Positions 24,397 to 32,753 are shown, counted from the stretch's first letter. The stretch is DNA of 64,000 nt from Actinoalloteichus_B caeruleus (GCF_000718005.1 NZ_JODV01000001.1); one strand, 5' to 3'. Notes: generated by a model not told the origin, from the letters alone. A program made the numbers and translations.

Positions 24397-27251
24397 CCAG
24401 GCGAGGTGACCGCCGCCGGCGGATCGAGGACTCCTTCGACAGGTTCCGGCGGGCGGTGGCGAACTTCCTCGGGGTGGCGGCCAACCGCCAGTCGGCGGCG
24501 TCGCTCGACCACGCGCGGCTGATGTTCGAGTTGTGGCTCCGGGAGACCGGGGTGGACCGGCTCCCGACCGACGAGACGCTCGCCCGCTGCCTGCCGAACC
24601 GTTCGTTGCGCCCGGTCCTCGACCGCGCCGTCGCCGAACGCGACGAGGTGTTCCGACCGTGGACGACCCGGGGTCCGGAACGGTTGGCCGACCTGGTGCG
24701 GCGGACCGCGCCCGGGGCGGCCGGCGACGCTCCCCGCGACTGGTTGGGGCGTCCCGGCACCAGCGACGGCACCCTGGAGGGGGGCGGCACCCCCCAGTTG
24801 TGGCGGGTCGGGACGGCGAGGGTGGACGCGGTCCCCGACTCGGCGCCGTTCCCGGTCGCCGTGCCGCTGCTGGACGGGGCGCACCTGCACATCAGTTCGA
24901 CGCCGAAGTCGAGGATCACGGCCGAGACGATGGTGGAGAGCCTGCTGTTGCGGGTCTTCAGCCACTTCCAGCCCGGACTGGTGCACCTGCACGTGTGGGA
25001 TGTCGGTCAGCTCACCGGTTCGCTGCCAGGGCTGTACCCGCTGGCCAGGGCAGGGCTGCTCACGGTGCACGACCCGGCCCGGCCGCACGACCTGCTCGAC
25101 GAGCTGGCCGAGCACATCCGCCGGATCCACACCAGCGTGCTCGTGGACGGGCGTCCCTCGCTCGGCGCGTTGAGCGAGGAGACCGGGCGGCGGAAGGAAC
25201 CGTGGCGGGTCGCGGTGCTGTTCGGGAACCGTTCGGCGTTGCGGGAGGAGCAGCAGCAGAAGCTCCAGCGCATCGCGAGGAACGGGTTGTCGTGCGGGGT
25301 GGTGCTGATCCTGGTCGACCTGCCCGTCACGGTGAACAGCGCGGTGGAGTCGCTGCGGCTCGGCGATGACCAGACGGCGCGGTGCACGATGACCGGCGCC
25401 CACGTCACCGTCACCCCGGACCCGCCGCTGCCCAGGGAACTGGTTCCCCGGGCCTGTGGCGCGATCGCGGACGAGATGGTCGACCGCCGCAGCCGGGTCT
25501 CCACCTTCGCGGACCTCCTGCCCGGGGAGCGGTGGAGCTACCGGTCCAGCTCCGGGGTGCAGGCCCCGGTTGGTCACCACGACGGTGAGCCGGTCTACGT
25601 CTCGCTCGGTGACACCGCTCCGCACGCCCTCATCGGCGGGCCCAGCGGCTCCGGCAAGACCAACTTCCTGTACGCCCTGTTGGGCGGGCTGACCGCCCGC
25701 TACTCCCCGGACGAGCTGGAGCTGTACCTGCTCGACTTCAAGGAGGGGGTGTCGTTCGCCCAGTTCGCGCCGGGGCGCAAGGACCCGAGCTGGTTGCCGC
25801 ACGCGCGACTGGTCGGGGTGAACGTCAACCAGGACCGCGAGTTCGGGCTGGCGCTGCTGCGCTTCCTCGCCGAGGAGATGCGCCGGCGGGCGAACCGGGC
25901 GAAGCTGCACGAGGTCACCAAGTTGGAGGAACTGCGGGCGGAGGACCCGGAGGGCAGGTGGCCCAGGATCGTCGCCGTGATCGACGAGTTCCAGTACCTG
26001 TTCGCCGACCGGGACGAGGTGACCCACGAGGCGGCGGCCCTGCTGGAGGACGTGGCGCGGCGGGGCCGTTCGCAGGGCATCCACCTCGTGCTGTCCAGTC
26101 AGGACGTGTCGGGCATCGAGGCGTTCTGGGGGAAACCGGCGATCTTCGAGCAGTTCATCATGCGGATCGCCCTGCCCAAGGCGAGGCGCGTGCTCACGGA
26201 GACGAACCTGGCGGCGATGGAGATCCCGCGCTGGCACGCGGTCATCAACCACGACTCGGGTGTCCCGTACGGCAACGAGGTGGCACGGGTTCCCGACTCC
26301 ACGAGCCGGGGCACCTTCGACCGCCTCCAGGTCGAGATGTGGCGGTCCCGGACCGACTCGCGGGAACCGACCCTCTTCGACGGCAGCCGGGTGCCCAGGC
26401 TCCGGGACCTGCCCGACTTCCAGTCGTTGGGCCCGGACGCGTCCGCTTCCGGACGTGGCCCGGTCGCGTTGCTCGGGCAGGTGATCGACGTGGCGGGCAG
26501 TGCGGCGCGGCTCCCGTTGGAGCGGACGCCGGGCCGGAACCTGGCGGTGCTCGGTTCGGCGCGCGAGGACGCCTGCCGGGTGCTGTCCGCCGCCGCCCGG
26601 TCGCTGTCCGAGCAGTGGGCGGAGAAGGCCCGGTTCACCGTGCTGTGCTTCGTGGATGACGCGGAGCGGCAGGCGTCGGAGCTGGCGCGGTTCCTGACCG
26701 ACCGTCACGGACCGGCGGTTCCGGGCGGTGGGGAGCCGATCACCGACCCGTCCCGGCTCCCCGAGGTGTTGGCCGAGGTGGCGGCCGGGGTCACCGGGAA
26801 CGACAAGACGCCCGGCCCCCACTACCTGCTGCTCTTCGGGGCGGACGCGGCGCTGCCGAAGCTGGAGGAGCGGGGCACCGGGATGCGGACGGGCCTGGAC
26901 GACCTGAAGGCGGTGCTCCGGCACGGCCCCGAAAGGGGGACCCACGTGCTCAGCTGGTGGCGCGCCACGTCCCGGCTGCGGAACGCGCTGCTCATGGGGG
27001 GCGGGTTGGACGACATCGGCGCCTTCGTCGCGCTCGACGTGCACGGCCAGGAGCTGAGCAGTCTCGCCGCCAACCAGGTGATCTCCTGGTCTCCCCGCCC
27101 GCAGCGGGGCCTGTTCTTCGACCGGGCCGCCGCGACCGGTCCCCAGGTGCTGATCCCCTGCGAAGTGGACCTCGACCCGGCCGGGGGCGACGCGGCCGGG
27201 CCCGTCGGGGCACCGAAGGAGAACGCCGGGATGGGAGGGCTGGTCCCGTGA
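24393..27251 (+). CDS. FtsK/SpoIIIE-type three-module ATPase, EccC-like
   Basis: A 952-aa soluble ATPase. The central module has an intact Walker A GGPSGSGKTN (415-424) and Walker B IVAVIDEFQYLF (526-537), followed by RRGRSQGIHLVLSSQ, typical of FtsK/HerA motors. An N-terminal module (about 150-370, LHLHVWDVGQL-type core) and a C-terminal module (about 680-940, LAVLGSAREDAC in place of a P-loop) look like degenerate copies. This gives the three-ATPase plan of EccC in type VII secretion. There is no membrane helix, so it must work in the cytosol or with a partner. GTG 24393 (MTRRGDRRRRIEDSF) was chosen; GTG 24306 would add 29 residues. It could move DNA or protein; which is unknown. Confidence 0.82.
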   Translation: MTRRGDRRRRIEDSFDRFRRAVANFLGVAANRQSAASLDHARLMFELWLRETGVDRLPTDETLARCLPNRSLRPVLDRAVAERDEVFRPWTTRGPERLADLVRRTAPGAAGDAPRDWLGRPGTSDGTLEGGGTPQLWRVGTARVDAVPDSAPFPVAVPLLDGAHLHISSTPKSRITAETMVESLLLRVFSHFQPGLVHLHVWDVGQLTGSLPGLYPLARAGLLTVHDPARPHDLLDELAEHIRRIHTSVLVDGRPSLGALSEETGRRKEPWRVAVLFGNRSALREEQQQKLQRIARNGLSCGVVLILVDLPVTVNSAVESLRLGDDQTARCTMTGAHVTVTPDPPLPRELVPRACGAIADEMVDRRSRVSTFADLLPGERWSYRSSSGVQAPVGHHDGEPVYVSLGDTAPHALIGGPSGSGKTNFLYALLGGLTARYSPDELELYLLDFKEGVSFAQFAPGRKDPSWLPHARLVGVNVNQDREFGLALLRFLAEEMRRRANRAKLHEVTKLEELRAEDPEGRWPRIVAVIDEFQYLFADRDEVTHEAAALLEDVARRGRSQGIHLVLSSQDVSGIEAFWGKPAIFEQFIMRIALPKARRVLTETNLAAMEIPRWHAVINHDSGVPYGNEVARVPDSTSRGTFDRLQVEMWRSRTDSREPTLFDGSRVPRLRDLPDFQSLGPDASASGRGPVALLGQVIDVAGSAARLPLERTPGRNLAVLGSAREDACRVLSAAARSLSEQWAEKARFTVLCFVDDAERQASELARFLTDRHGPAVPGGGEPITDPSRLPEVLAEVAAGVTGNDKTPGPHYLLLFGADAALPKLEERGTGMRTGLDDLKAVLRHGPERGTHVLSWWRATSRLRNALLMGGGLDDIGAFVALDVHGQELSSLAANQVISWSPRPQRGLFFDRAAATGPQVLIPCEVDLDPAGGDAAGPVGAPKENAGMGGLVP

Positions 27252-27625
27252 CCGAGCCGAGTTCGGCCGCCGACGCCTACCGGGAGATCTGCGGCCTGGT
27301 CACCGACTCGGTGGAGCGGCTGCGCGAGCGGGACGAGCAGCGGGCCCAGGAGCTGCGCGGCGAGCTGGTGGCCGCCGAGCGGCGGCGCGAGGAGGCCGCC
27401 GAAAGGGAGCACGTGACCCGGTGGACGGCCCGGTTGCGGTGGGAAGCAGCGGTGGAGGTGCTTTGGGACCAGCGGTGGCTCCGGATGACCCCGCTGCCCC
27501 GCCCGGACCGGTCGACCCCGTACACCGACCTGGAGGCCTGCGGTCACGAGGTCGACGCCGCCTTCGAGGAACTGAGGTCGACGCTGCAGCGGCGCGGCCT
27601 GTTCCGCCGGCGCCAGCAGCCCTGA
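27248..27625 (+). CDS. Charged helical protein, last gene of the FtsK/EccC-like cassette
   Basis: A 125-aa protein. Residues 1-60 form a strongly charged coiled coil (LRERDEQRAQELRGELVAAE). The rest has conserved-looking tryptophans (VTRWTARLRWEAAVEVLWDQRWLRM) and a basic end (RRGLFRRRQQP). Its GTG overlaps the ATPase stop as GTGA, so synthesis is coupled and a physical partnership with the ATPase is likely. No family is recognised; an adaptor or assembly role is an inference from size, coiled coil and position. Confidence 0.7.
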   Translation: MTEPSSAADAYREICGLVTDSVERLRERDEQRAQELRGELVAAERRREEAAEREHVTRWTARLRWEAAVEVLWDQRWLRMTPLPRPDRSTPYTDLEACGHEVDAAFEELRSTLQRRGLFRRRQQP

Positions 27626-27711
27626 GGAGCCGTGGCGTGCGCCTCCGCCGGGTGGGGCCGCTGGCGGTGAGGTGCGTCGCGGTGCCTGGCCACCACCGCC
27701 GCCCCGGCGGG

Positions 27712-28533
27712 ATGATGCCGGTCGTGCGTCCACTCCTCACGCCCGGCGAGGTGGCCGAGGCGACCGACGACCCGCTGCTCCGCTGGGCGTCCCAGGTGCT
27801 GACCCCCTCCTACCCCCGTTCCGGCGGGTCCGCGTGGCGGCTCGGTGGGGTCGTCGCCGTGGTCGCCCCTGGCCTGTTCCGCCGCGACCGGCTCGTGCTC
27901 GGTGGGACCGACCTCGACACCGCCTCGGCTCGGACCCTGTTCCGCCAGCTCGGGCAACGGGCGGGTCCGGCGTTCCGGCTGACGGCGTCCGAGGGCCTCG
28001 CCGAACTCCTGTTGGCCGCCGACGACCACCGGGGCCGGTTGGTGTCCTGGGGGTGGATGGACATCGCGGCTCCCCAGCCGGGGGCACCGGGCGCGGGTTC
28101 GGTGCGGTGGCTGTCGGCCGGGGAGCTGCCCGAGGCGGCGGAACTGCTCCGCCGGGCCAACCCGGATTCCTGGCTGTGGCCGGGCGATCCGGCCGCGACC
28201 CGGTGGGCGGGCCGGTGGGACGCCGGGGGCCGGCTCGTGGCCGTGGGCGCGGACTCCTGGCCCGCGCCGGGCGTGTCCCTGATCGCCGGGGTGGCGACCT
28301 GCCCGACGGCCAGGGGCCGGGGCTTGGGCGGCGCGGTCACCGGTTTCCTGCGGGACGCCCTGCTGCGGGAGGGGACGGCCGCGCTGATGGTCGACTCGAC
28401 TAACACCACCGCGATCCGGGTATACGAGAGGCTCGGCTTCCGCTACCGCCGCCTGGCCAGCATCGAGCCAGCCCCCGTGCCGGCCGGCCCGGCCGGGCGA
28501 ACGGGGACGTCATCGTCAACGGGTTCGTCATGA
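27712..28533 (+). CDS. GNAT-family N-acetyltransferase
   Basis: A 273-aa protein whose C-terminal half carries the GNAT acetyl-CoA site: SLIAGVATCPTARGRGLGGAVTGFLRDALL (motif A, R/QxxGxG/A) and MVDSTNTTAIRVYERLGFRYRR (motif B). The N-terminal 120 residues look like a degenerate second GNAT module, as in several actinobacterial acetyltransferases. Two ATG codons (27712, 27715) and a GTG (27724) are possible starts with no clear Shine-Dalgarno sequence. It lies 86 bp after the ATPase cassette and 12 bp before the next gene. Substrate unknown. Confidence 0.8.
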   Translation: MMPVVRPLLTPGEVAEATDDPLLRWASQVLTPSYPRSGGSAWRLGGVVAVVAPGLFRRDRLVLGGTDLDTASARTLFRQLGQRAGPAFRLTASEGLAELLLAADDHRGRLVSWGWMDIAAPQPGAPGAGSVRWLSAGELPEAAELLRRANPDSWLWPGDPAATRWAGRWDAGGRLVAVGADSWPAPGVSLIAGVATCPTARGRGLGGAVTGFLRDALLREGTAALMVDSTNTTAIRVYERLGFRYRRLASIEPAPVPAGPAGRTGTSSSTGSS

Positions 28534-28545
28534 AGGAGTGGTTCC

Positions 28546-29577
28546 GTGTCCGCCGAACAGCACACCGTCCCCGAGTCGGCCCGGGAGGTCCGGTTGGCGT
28601 CCCGCCCGTCGGGCTGGCCCACGCCGGAGAACTTCGACCTCGCTGAGGCCCCGGTCCCCCGGCCTGGGCCCGGCGAGCTGCTGGTCCGCAACGTGGTCAT
28701 GAGCGTCGACCCCTACATGCGGGGGCGGATGAACGCCGGCAGGTCCTACGTCTCCCCCTTCGAGCTGGGGAAGCCACTGGAGGGCGGGGCGGTGGGCCGG
28801 GTGGTGGAGTCCCAGGCGGAGGGGGTGTCCCCCGGCGACCTGGTGTCACACCAGCTGGGCTGGCGGGAGTGGGCGGTGGTGCCGGCCGACCGGGCACTGC
28901 CCGTTCCGGGCGGTCCGGAGGACCCGGCGCCGGGGACGTTCCTGGGCGTGTTGGGCATGACCGGGCTGACCGCGTACGTCGGCCTCGCGGAGATCGCCCA
29001 GCAGCGGGCCGGTGACGTGGTCTTCGTCTCGGGCGCGGCCGGGGCGGTGGGCTCGGTGGCGGGCCAGATCGCGGCGCTGCGGGGGGCGGCGAGGGTGGTG
29101 GGCAGCGCGGGTTCCCCCGAGAAGGTCCGCTACCTGACCGAGGAGCTGGGTTTCGACGCGGCCTTCGACTACAAGGACGGCCCGGTGTCCGAGCAGCTCG
29201 CGGAGGCCGCGCCGGACGGCATCGACGTGTACTTCGACAACGTGGGCGGCGACCACCTGGAGGCGGCGATCGGGGCGATGCGCACCGGGGGGCGCATCGC
29301 GATGTGCGGGGCCATCTCCGCCTACAACGAGACGGAGCCCCCGCCCGGCCCCCGCAACCTGGGTCTCATGGTCGGACGGCGGATCACCGCGCGGGGCTTC
29401 ATCGTCGGTGATCACATCGACGTGCGGGAACGGTTCCTGGGGGAGGTCGGTGAGTGGGTGCGGACCGGCCGGCTGCGGCACCGGGAGACGACCATGTCCG
29501 GGCTGGAGCGGGCGCCGGAGGCGTTCCTGGCGATGCTGCGCGGCGAGAACATCGGGAAGATGCTCGTGGAGCTCTGA
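28546..29577 (+). CDS. NADP-dependent MDR oxidoreductase (CurA/prostaglandin-reductase type)
   Basis: A 343-aa enzyme of the MDR subfamily that reduces alpha,beta-unsaturated ketones or aldehydes with NADPH. Diagnostic segments are SVDPYMRGRMN, GAAGAVGSVAGQIAALRGA (Rossmann), FDYKDGPVSEQL, DVYFDNVGGDHLEAA and ITARGFIVGDH. The GTG start has GGAG 8 nt upstream and lies 12 bp after the GNAT stop, so the two genes are probably one transcript. A very strong terminator follows. Confidence 0.9.
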   Translation: MSAEQHTVPESAREVRLASRPSGWPTPENFDLAEAPVPRPGPGELLVRNVVMSVDPYMRGRMNAGRSYVSPFELGKPLEGGAVGRVVESQAEGVSPGDLVSHQLGWREWAVVPADRALPVPGGPEDPAPGTFLGVLGMTGLTAYVGLAEIAQQRAGDVVFVSGAAGAVGSVAGQIAALRGAARVVGSAGSPEKVRYLTEELGFDAAFDYKDGPVSEQLAEAAPDGIDVYFDNVGGDHLEAAIGAMRTGGRIAMCGAISAYNETEPPPGPRNLGLMVGRRITARGFIVGDHIDVRERFLGEVGEWVRTGRLRHRETTMSGLERAPEAFLAMLRGENIGKMLVEL

Positions 29578-29625
29578 GTTCGGCCCCGCCTCCCCGCCGC
29601 CGACCGGGGCGGGCGCCGGAGGCAG

Positions 29626-29655
29626 GCGGCCGGGACGCCCAGGCGTCCCGGCCGC
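29626..29655. terminator. Strong bidirectional terminator hairpin
   Basis: Perfect 13-bp arms GCGGCCGGGACGC and GCGTCCCGGCCGC around a 4-nt loop CCAG, placed between the convergent MDR and NmrA genes. Confidence 0.85.
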
Positions 29656-29668
29656 GCGGGCGTCAGGG

Positions 29669-30499
29669 TCAGGGGCCGTTGGGCCCCGAAGCGGCGGACA
29701 CCACCTCCCGGAACGGCCGGGGTGGGCGCCCGGTGAGGTCCCGGACGACGGTGGTCGTCCGGTCCTCCGCGCCGTCCGCGATCGCCGCGTCCATCGCGGC
29801 GAGGACGGTGGCGAACTCCGACGGGACGCCGGCGTCCGCGAGCCTCCCGGCCAGTTCGATGACGCTGACGCGGCGGTGGCGCACCGGACGCGAGGTGACC
29901 TCGCTGAGGGTCGCGGCCACGTCGTCGTAGCTGAGGCACTCCGGCCCGGTGATGACGTGGTCGGTGTTGTGGGGCGTGGGGTCCAGTAGGGCGCTGACCG
30001 CCACCTCGGCGATGTCCTCGGCGGCGACGAAGGCGACCCGACCGTCGCCGGTGGCGCTGACGATCTCCCCGTGGTCCCTGGCCGAACGCGCGTGGGGGTG
30101 GTGGCCGGTGAAGTTCTCCATGAACCAGGACGGCCGGAGCACCGCCCACTCGGCGAACAGCTCCCCCAGGCGGGCGTGCGCCGCGCCCAGGCCCGGCCCG
30201 CCCGCCGGGATGGCGGACGAGCTGAGCAGCACCACCCGTCGGACGCCGCCCCTGGCCGCGAGTTCGAGGAACGGCCCCATGACCGGCATCGGGTCGGGGT
30301 CGCCGACGGGCGCGACGAGGTACACCGCGTCGGCTCCGCTGAGGGCGTTCCGGTGGGTGGAGGCGTCGTACCAGTCGAAGCGGACCCGATCCCCGGTCCC
30401 GTTCCTGCTGGCCACGCGGTTCGGACACCCGCGTTCCCGCAGTTCCCTGGCGACCAGGCGGCCCGTGGTGCCGGTGCCACCGATGACGAGGACGGTCAC
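29669..30499 (-). CDS. NmrA-like NAD(P)-binding protein
   Basis: A 276-aa atypical SDR. The N-terminal VIGGTGTTGRLVARELRERG is the NmrA-type dinucleotide-binding loop. VRFDWYDASTHRNALSGADAVYLVAPVG and VLRPSWFMENF are typical of NmrA/HSCARG and NAD(P)H azoreductase-like members, which sense redox state or reduce quinones. The catalytic Tyr-x3-Lys of classical SDRs is absent. Its GTG overlaps the stop of the SnoaL-like gene by 4 bp, forming a coupled pair controlled by the divergent TetR gene. Confidence 0.87.
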   Translation of the reverse strand: MTVLVIGGTGTTGRLVARELRERGCPNRVASRNGTGDRVRFDWYDASTHRNALSGADAVYLVAPVGDPDPMPVMGPFLELAARGGVRRVVLLSSSAIPAGGPGLGAAHARLGELFAEWAVLRPSWFMENFTGHHPHARSARDHGEIVSATGDGRVAFVAAEDIAEVAVSALLDPTPHNTDHVITGPECLSYDDVAATLSEVTSRPVRHRRVSVIELAGRLADAGVPSEFATVLAAMDAAIADGAEDRTTTVVRDLTGRPPRPFREVVSAASGPNGP

Positions 30500-30909
30500 C
30501 GCTCGCCCCCCTCCCCGCCTTCGAGCTGGAAGGCGAGGGGGTTCCAGTAGTCGCGGTGGTGCTGGATGCGCCCGTTCCGGGTGGAGAGAACGGTGACGTA
30601 CCGCGCCTGGTACGGCCGGCCGGTGGGCACGACGAGGCCGTTGGCGGTGAACTCCACGATGATGGTGCCCGGGTCGTCCGTCCGGTGCGTGATGGTGTCG
30701 GTGATCTCCCGGACGTCGAGCCGGTTGGGGTAATCGCGCAGGTACTCGTGGATCGCGGCCCGCCCTTCGAGCCGGCGTGGCGCTCCGGGTGGCGCGAAGG
30801 GCAGCTCGAGGACGGCGTCGTCGGCGTAGAGGTCGACGAAGCCGGCCATGTCGCCGGCGAGCAGGGAAGCGACGCCCCGGTGGAGGAGGTCGGCGGGATC
30901 GTCTGGCAC
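30496..30909 (-). CDS. SnoaL-like nuclear-transport-factor-2 family protein
   Basis: A 137-aa NTF2-fold protein: helix LLHRGVASLLAGDMAGFVDLYADDAVLELPFAPPGAPRRLEGRAAIHEYL, then strands ending in YVTVLSTRNGRIQHHRDYWNPLAF. This is the SnoaL/ketosteroid-isomerase-like pattern; the substrate is unknown. The GTG start has GAAGGGG at 7-nt spacing. First gene of the pair with the NmrA-like gene, with two palindromes in its promoter region shared with the divergent TetR gene. Confidence 0.85.
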   Translation of the reverse strand: MPDDPADLLHRGVASLLAGDMAGFVDLYADDAVLELPFAPPGAPRRLEGRAAIHEYLRDYPNRLDVREITDTITHRTDDPGTIIVEFTANGLVVPTGRPYQARYVTVLSTRNGRIQHHRDYWNPLAFQLEGGEGGER

Positions 30910-30950
30910 GGGTGGCCCCTTCGTGGTCGCGTTCCGGACCAGTACGATCC

Positions 30951-30963
30951 GGACTGACAGTCC
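30951..30963. promoter_or_regulatory. TetR operator site 1
   Basis: GGACTGACAGTCC is a 13-bp perfect palindrome between the divergent snoaL-nmrA pair and tetR gene. With site 2 it gives the consensus GGACYGACRGTCC. Centres of the two sites are 24 bp apart. Confidence 0.75.
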
Positions 30964-30974
30964 ACTACGTTATC

Positions 30975-30987
30975 GGACCGACGGTCC
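30975..30987. promoter_or_regulatory. TetR operator site 2
   Basis: GGACCGACGGTCC is a palindrome (15 bp with one more C/G on each side), 20 bp before the tetR start. Same core as site 1, so the divergent regulator probably represses both transcripts. Confidence 0.75.
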
Positions 30988-31006
30988 GGTTGTAAGGGGG
31001 CACCCG

Positions 31007-31654
31007 GTGCGTGCCGATGCCGAACGGAACCGAGAAGCCGTCCTCCGGGCCGCCGGGCGGCTCTTCGACGCGACCGACGACCCGGAGCGGGTGTCGATGG
31101 ACGACATCGCGGCCGAGGCCCGGGTGGGCAAGGGCACGCTCTTCCGCCGGTTCGGCGACCGGGCGGGCCTGATCCGGGCGCTCTACGAGGAGCGCACGGA
31201 GCGGCTGCGCACATCCCTGGCGCCAGATCCCGCGCGGAGCCCGCTGGAGAACGTCACACTCCTCATGACCGCCACCCTCCGTTTCAAGTCCGAGAACCGC
31301 GCCCTGGCGCGGGCCCTCGAGAACCAGGGAGGCGGGAGCCCGTACACCAACGCCGGCTACGACCACTGGCACCGTCAACTCGCGGAGCTGATCGCCGAGG
31401 CGCGTGGCCCCGAGGCCGCCGACTTCCTCGCCCACGCCCTCCTCGCGGCGGTGCGCAGCGACCTCGTCGCCCACCTCGACGACTGGCCGGCCGAGCGGGT
31501 ACGAGCCGGGGTCGCGACCCTGGCCGCCTCGGTGATGGGTCAGCCCACGGGAACGGGGCCGGCGGGCATGGCAGCCGCACCCGAACGCCTCGCCGCGGCG
31601 GACGCGGGGACGAGCACCGCACCGCCCGAGATCGCCAGCCCGGACGCGACATGA
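31007..31654 (+). CDS. TetR-family transcriptional regulator
   Basis: A 215-aa repressor. The N-terminal helix-turn-helix (about 5-50) reads RNREAVLRAAGRLFDATDDPERVSMDDIAAEARVGKGTLFRRFGDRAGLIRAL. A helical ligand-binding domain follows, ending near residue 180 with a disordered Ala/Pro/Thr tail. The GTG at 31007 follows AAGGGGG at 7-nt spacing; a longer frame upstream would run through the operators. It is divergent from the SnoaL-NmrA pair and shares two palindromes with it, so it likely represses that pair and itself. Ligand unknown. Confidence 0.9.
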   Translation: MRADAERNREAVLRAAGRLFDATDDPERVSMDDIAAEARVGKGTLFRRFGDRAGLIRALYEERTERLRTSLAPDPARSPLENVTLLMTATLRFKSENRALARALENQGGGSPYTNAGYDHWHRQLAELIAEARGPEAADFLAHALLAAVRSDLVAHLDDWPAERVRAGVATLAASVMGQPTGTGPAGMAAAPERLAAADAGTSTAPPEIASPDAT

Positions 31655-31757
31655 CGTCGAGGACGAGCGATCACGACCAGCCCGCGCCCCCGGACACCAC
31701 CACCGCCAGACGAGTGAAACGAAGGAACGAAACCCGGGTCACCTCTCCACCGGATTA

Positions 31758-31770
31758 CTACTCCGAGTAG
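31758..31770. promoter_or_regulatory. 13-bp palindrome upstream of the XRE gene
   Basis: CTACTC and GAGTAG flank one C, 17 bp upstream of the -35 box of the XRE gene. Possible autoregulatory operator. Confidence 0.45.
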
Positions 31771-31787
31771 CGACTCTGCCGATCAAG

Positions 31788-31816
31788 TTGTCATCCTGTT
31801 GGGTTTTTGCAACACT
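31788..31816 (+). promoter_or_regulatory. Promoter of a leaderless transcript
   Basis: TTGTCA (31788-31793), a 17-bp spacer and AACACT (31811-31816), then 8 nt to the ATG of the XRE gene with no Shine-Dalgarno sequence. The transcript should start at or beside the ATG. Confidence 0.6.
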
Positions 31817-31824
31817 CCCACCCC

Positions 31825-32100
31825 ATGAGCCCAGTGCGGCGAGGAGCCAGTCGGCCCATCCACAACCGACTGGCCGTGCTCCGGGCGGAACGCAGGATGA
31901 GCAGGACGGAACTGGCGAAGGCGGTGGAGGTGAACCCGCAGACGGTAGGCGCGCTGGAACGCGGCGACCACTACCCGAGCCTGGACCTCGCGATGCGGAT
32001 CTGCGAGGTCTTCGACCTCCCCGTGGAGGCGGTCTTCAGCCGCCAGCCGTTCGCTCCGCTGTCTCAGGCGGTCTACCGCCCGGTGAGGAGTGAGCGGTGA
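31825..32100 (+). CDS. Small XRE-family helix-turn-helix regulator
   Basis: A 91-aa regulator. The Cro/CI-type HTH spans about residues 14-68 (RLAVLRAERRMSRTELAKAVEVNPQTVGALERGDHYPSLDLAMRICEVFDLPVEAVF), with a short C-terminal tail. This is the YozG-like group that usually sits before a membrane protein gene, as here: its stop overlaps the next start (GTGA). The ATG at 31825 was chosen because a promoter places the transcript start there. Probably controls its own two-gene operon. Confidence 0.85.
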   Translation: MSPVRRGASRPIHNRLAVLRAERRMSRTELAKAVEVNPQTVGALERGDHYPSLDLAMRICEVFDLPVEAVFSRQPFAPLSQAVYRPVRSER

Positions 32101-32753
32101 GGGGCATCGCCGGCAGGGCACGGGAGTGGAGCGAGTACAGCGCCGAGGCGCAACACCGGTGGCGGGAACGCCAGTCGTCCTGGTTCCCCTCGTTGCGCCA
32201 GCGGCGGCGCCGCCGCGCCGCGGTGCTGTGCCACGCCCTGCTGGCCGCGTCCCTGGTGGTGACCACGGCGTCGGTCGACTCGCTCGGCGACGCGTTCCTC
32301 CTCGTCTACCTGCCCGTCTACCTGCTGTGCGTGCTCAGCTGGTTCCTGCTGCGAGTGCTCACCAACACCATCGCGGAGTCGATGACGACCACCCTGGACG
32401 AGTGGGAGCGGACGCTCCGGGACCGCCTGACCCACGTCTCCTTCCAGTTGGTGATCCCCGCGAACCTCTGCGTCGCGGCGTACCTGGTCGTCACCGCGGA
32501 CTCGCCGCGCTCGGCGGTGAGCGGGGCCGCGGTGCTCGCGGCCGTGACGTTCCTGTTGGCCTGCCTGCCCACGGTCCTGCTCGCCTGGATGCTGCCCGAC
32601 GAGGACGCCGACATCGTCGACGTCCCTCCGGTGCCGCCGGCCGACGCTGGCCCGTCCCGCCCCGCTGAGCCCACGCCGCCGGGGGAGGCGGACGGCTGCC
32701 AGGGCGCCACCACCAGCACGCGCGAGGGACAGCCCGTGGGAATGGGCAACTGA
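32097..32753 (+). CDS. Four-helix membrane protein paired with the XRE regulator
   Basis: A 218-aa integral membrane protein. A basic N-terminus (RQRRRRRAA) precedes helices near 42-60, 66-88, 116-133 and 140-166, and a disordered Pro-rich tail follows. A charged loop (ESMTTTLDEWERTLRDRLTHVSF) separates the two helix pairs. No family is recognised. The GTG overlaps the regulator's stop. In similar XRE/membrane pairs the membrane protein is thought to influence or respond to the regulator; that is only an analogy here. Confidence 0.75.
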   Translation: MRGIAGRAREWSEYSAEAQHRWRERQSSWFPSLRQRRRRRAAVLCHALLAASLVVTTASVDSLGDAFLLVYLPVYLLCVLSWFLLRVLTNTIAESMTTTLDEWERTLRDRLTHVSFQLVIPANLCVAAYLVVTADSPRSAVSGAAVLAAVTFLLACLPTVLLAWMLPDEDADIVDVPPVPPADAGPSRPAEPTPPGEADGCQGATTSTREGQPVGMGN

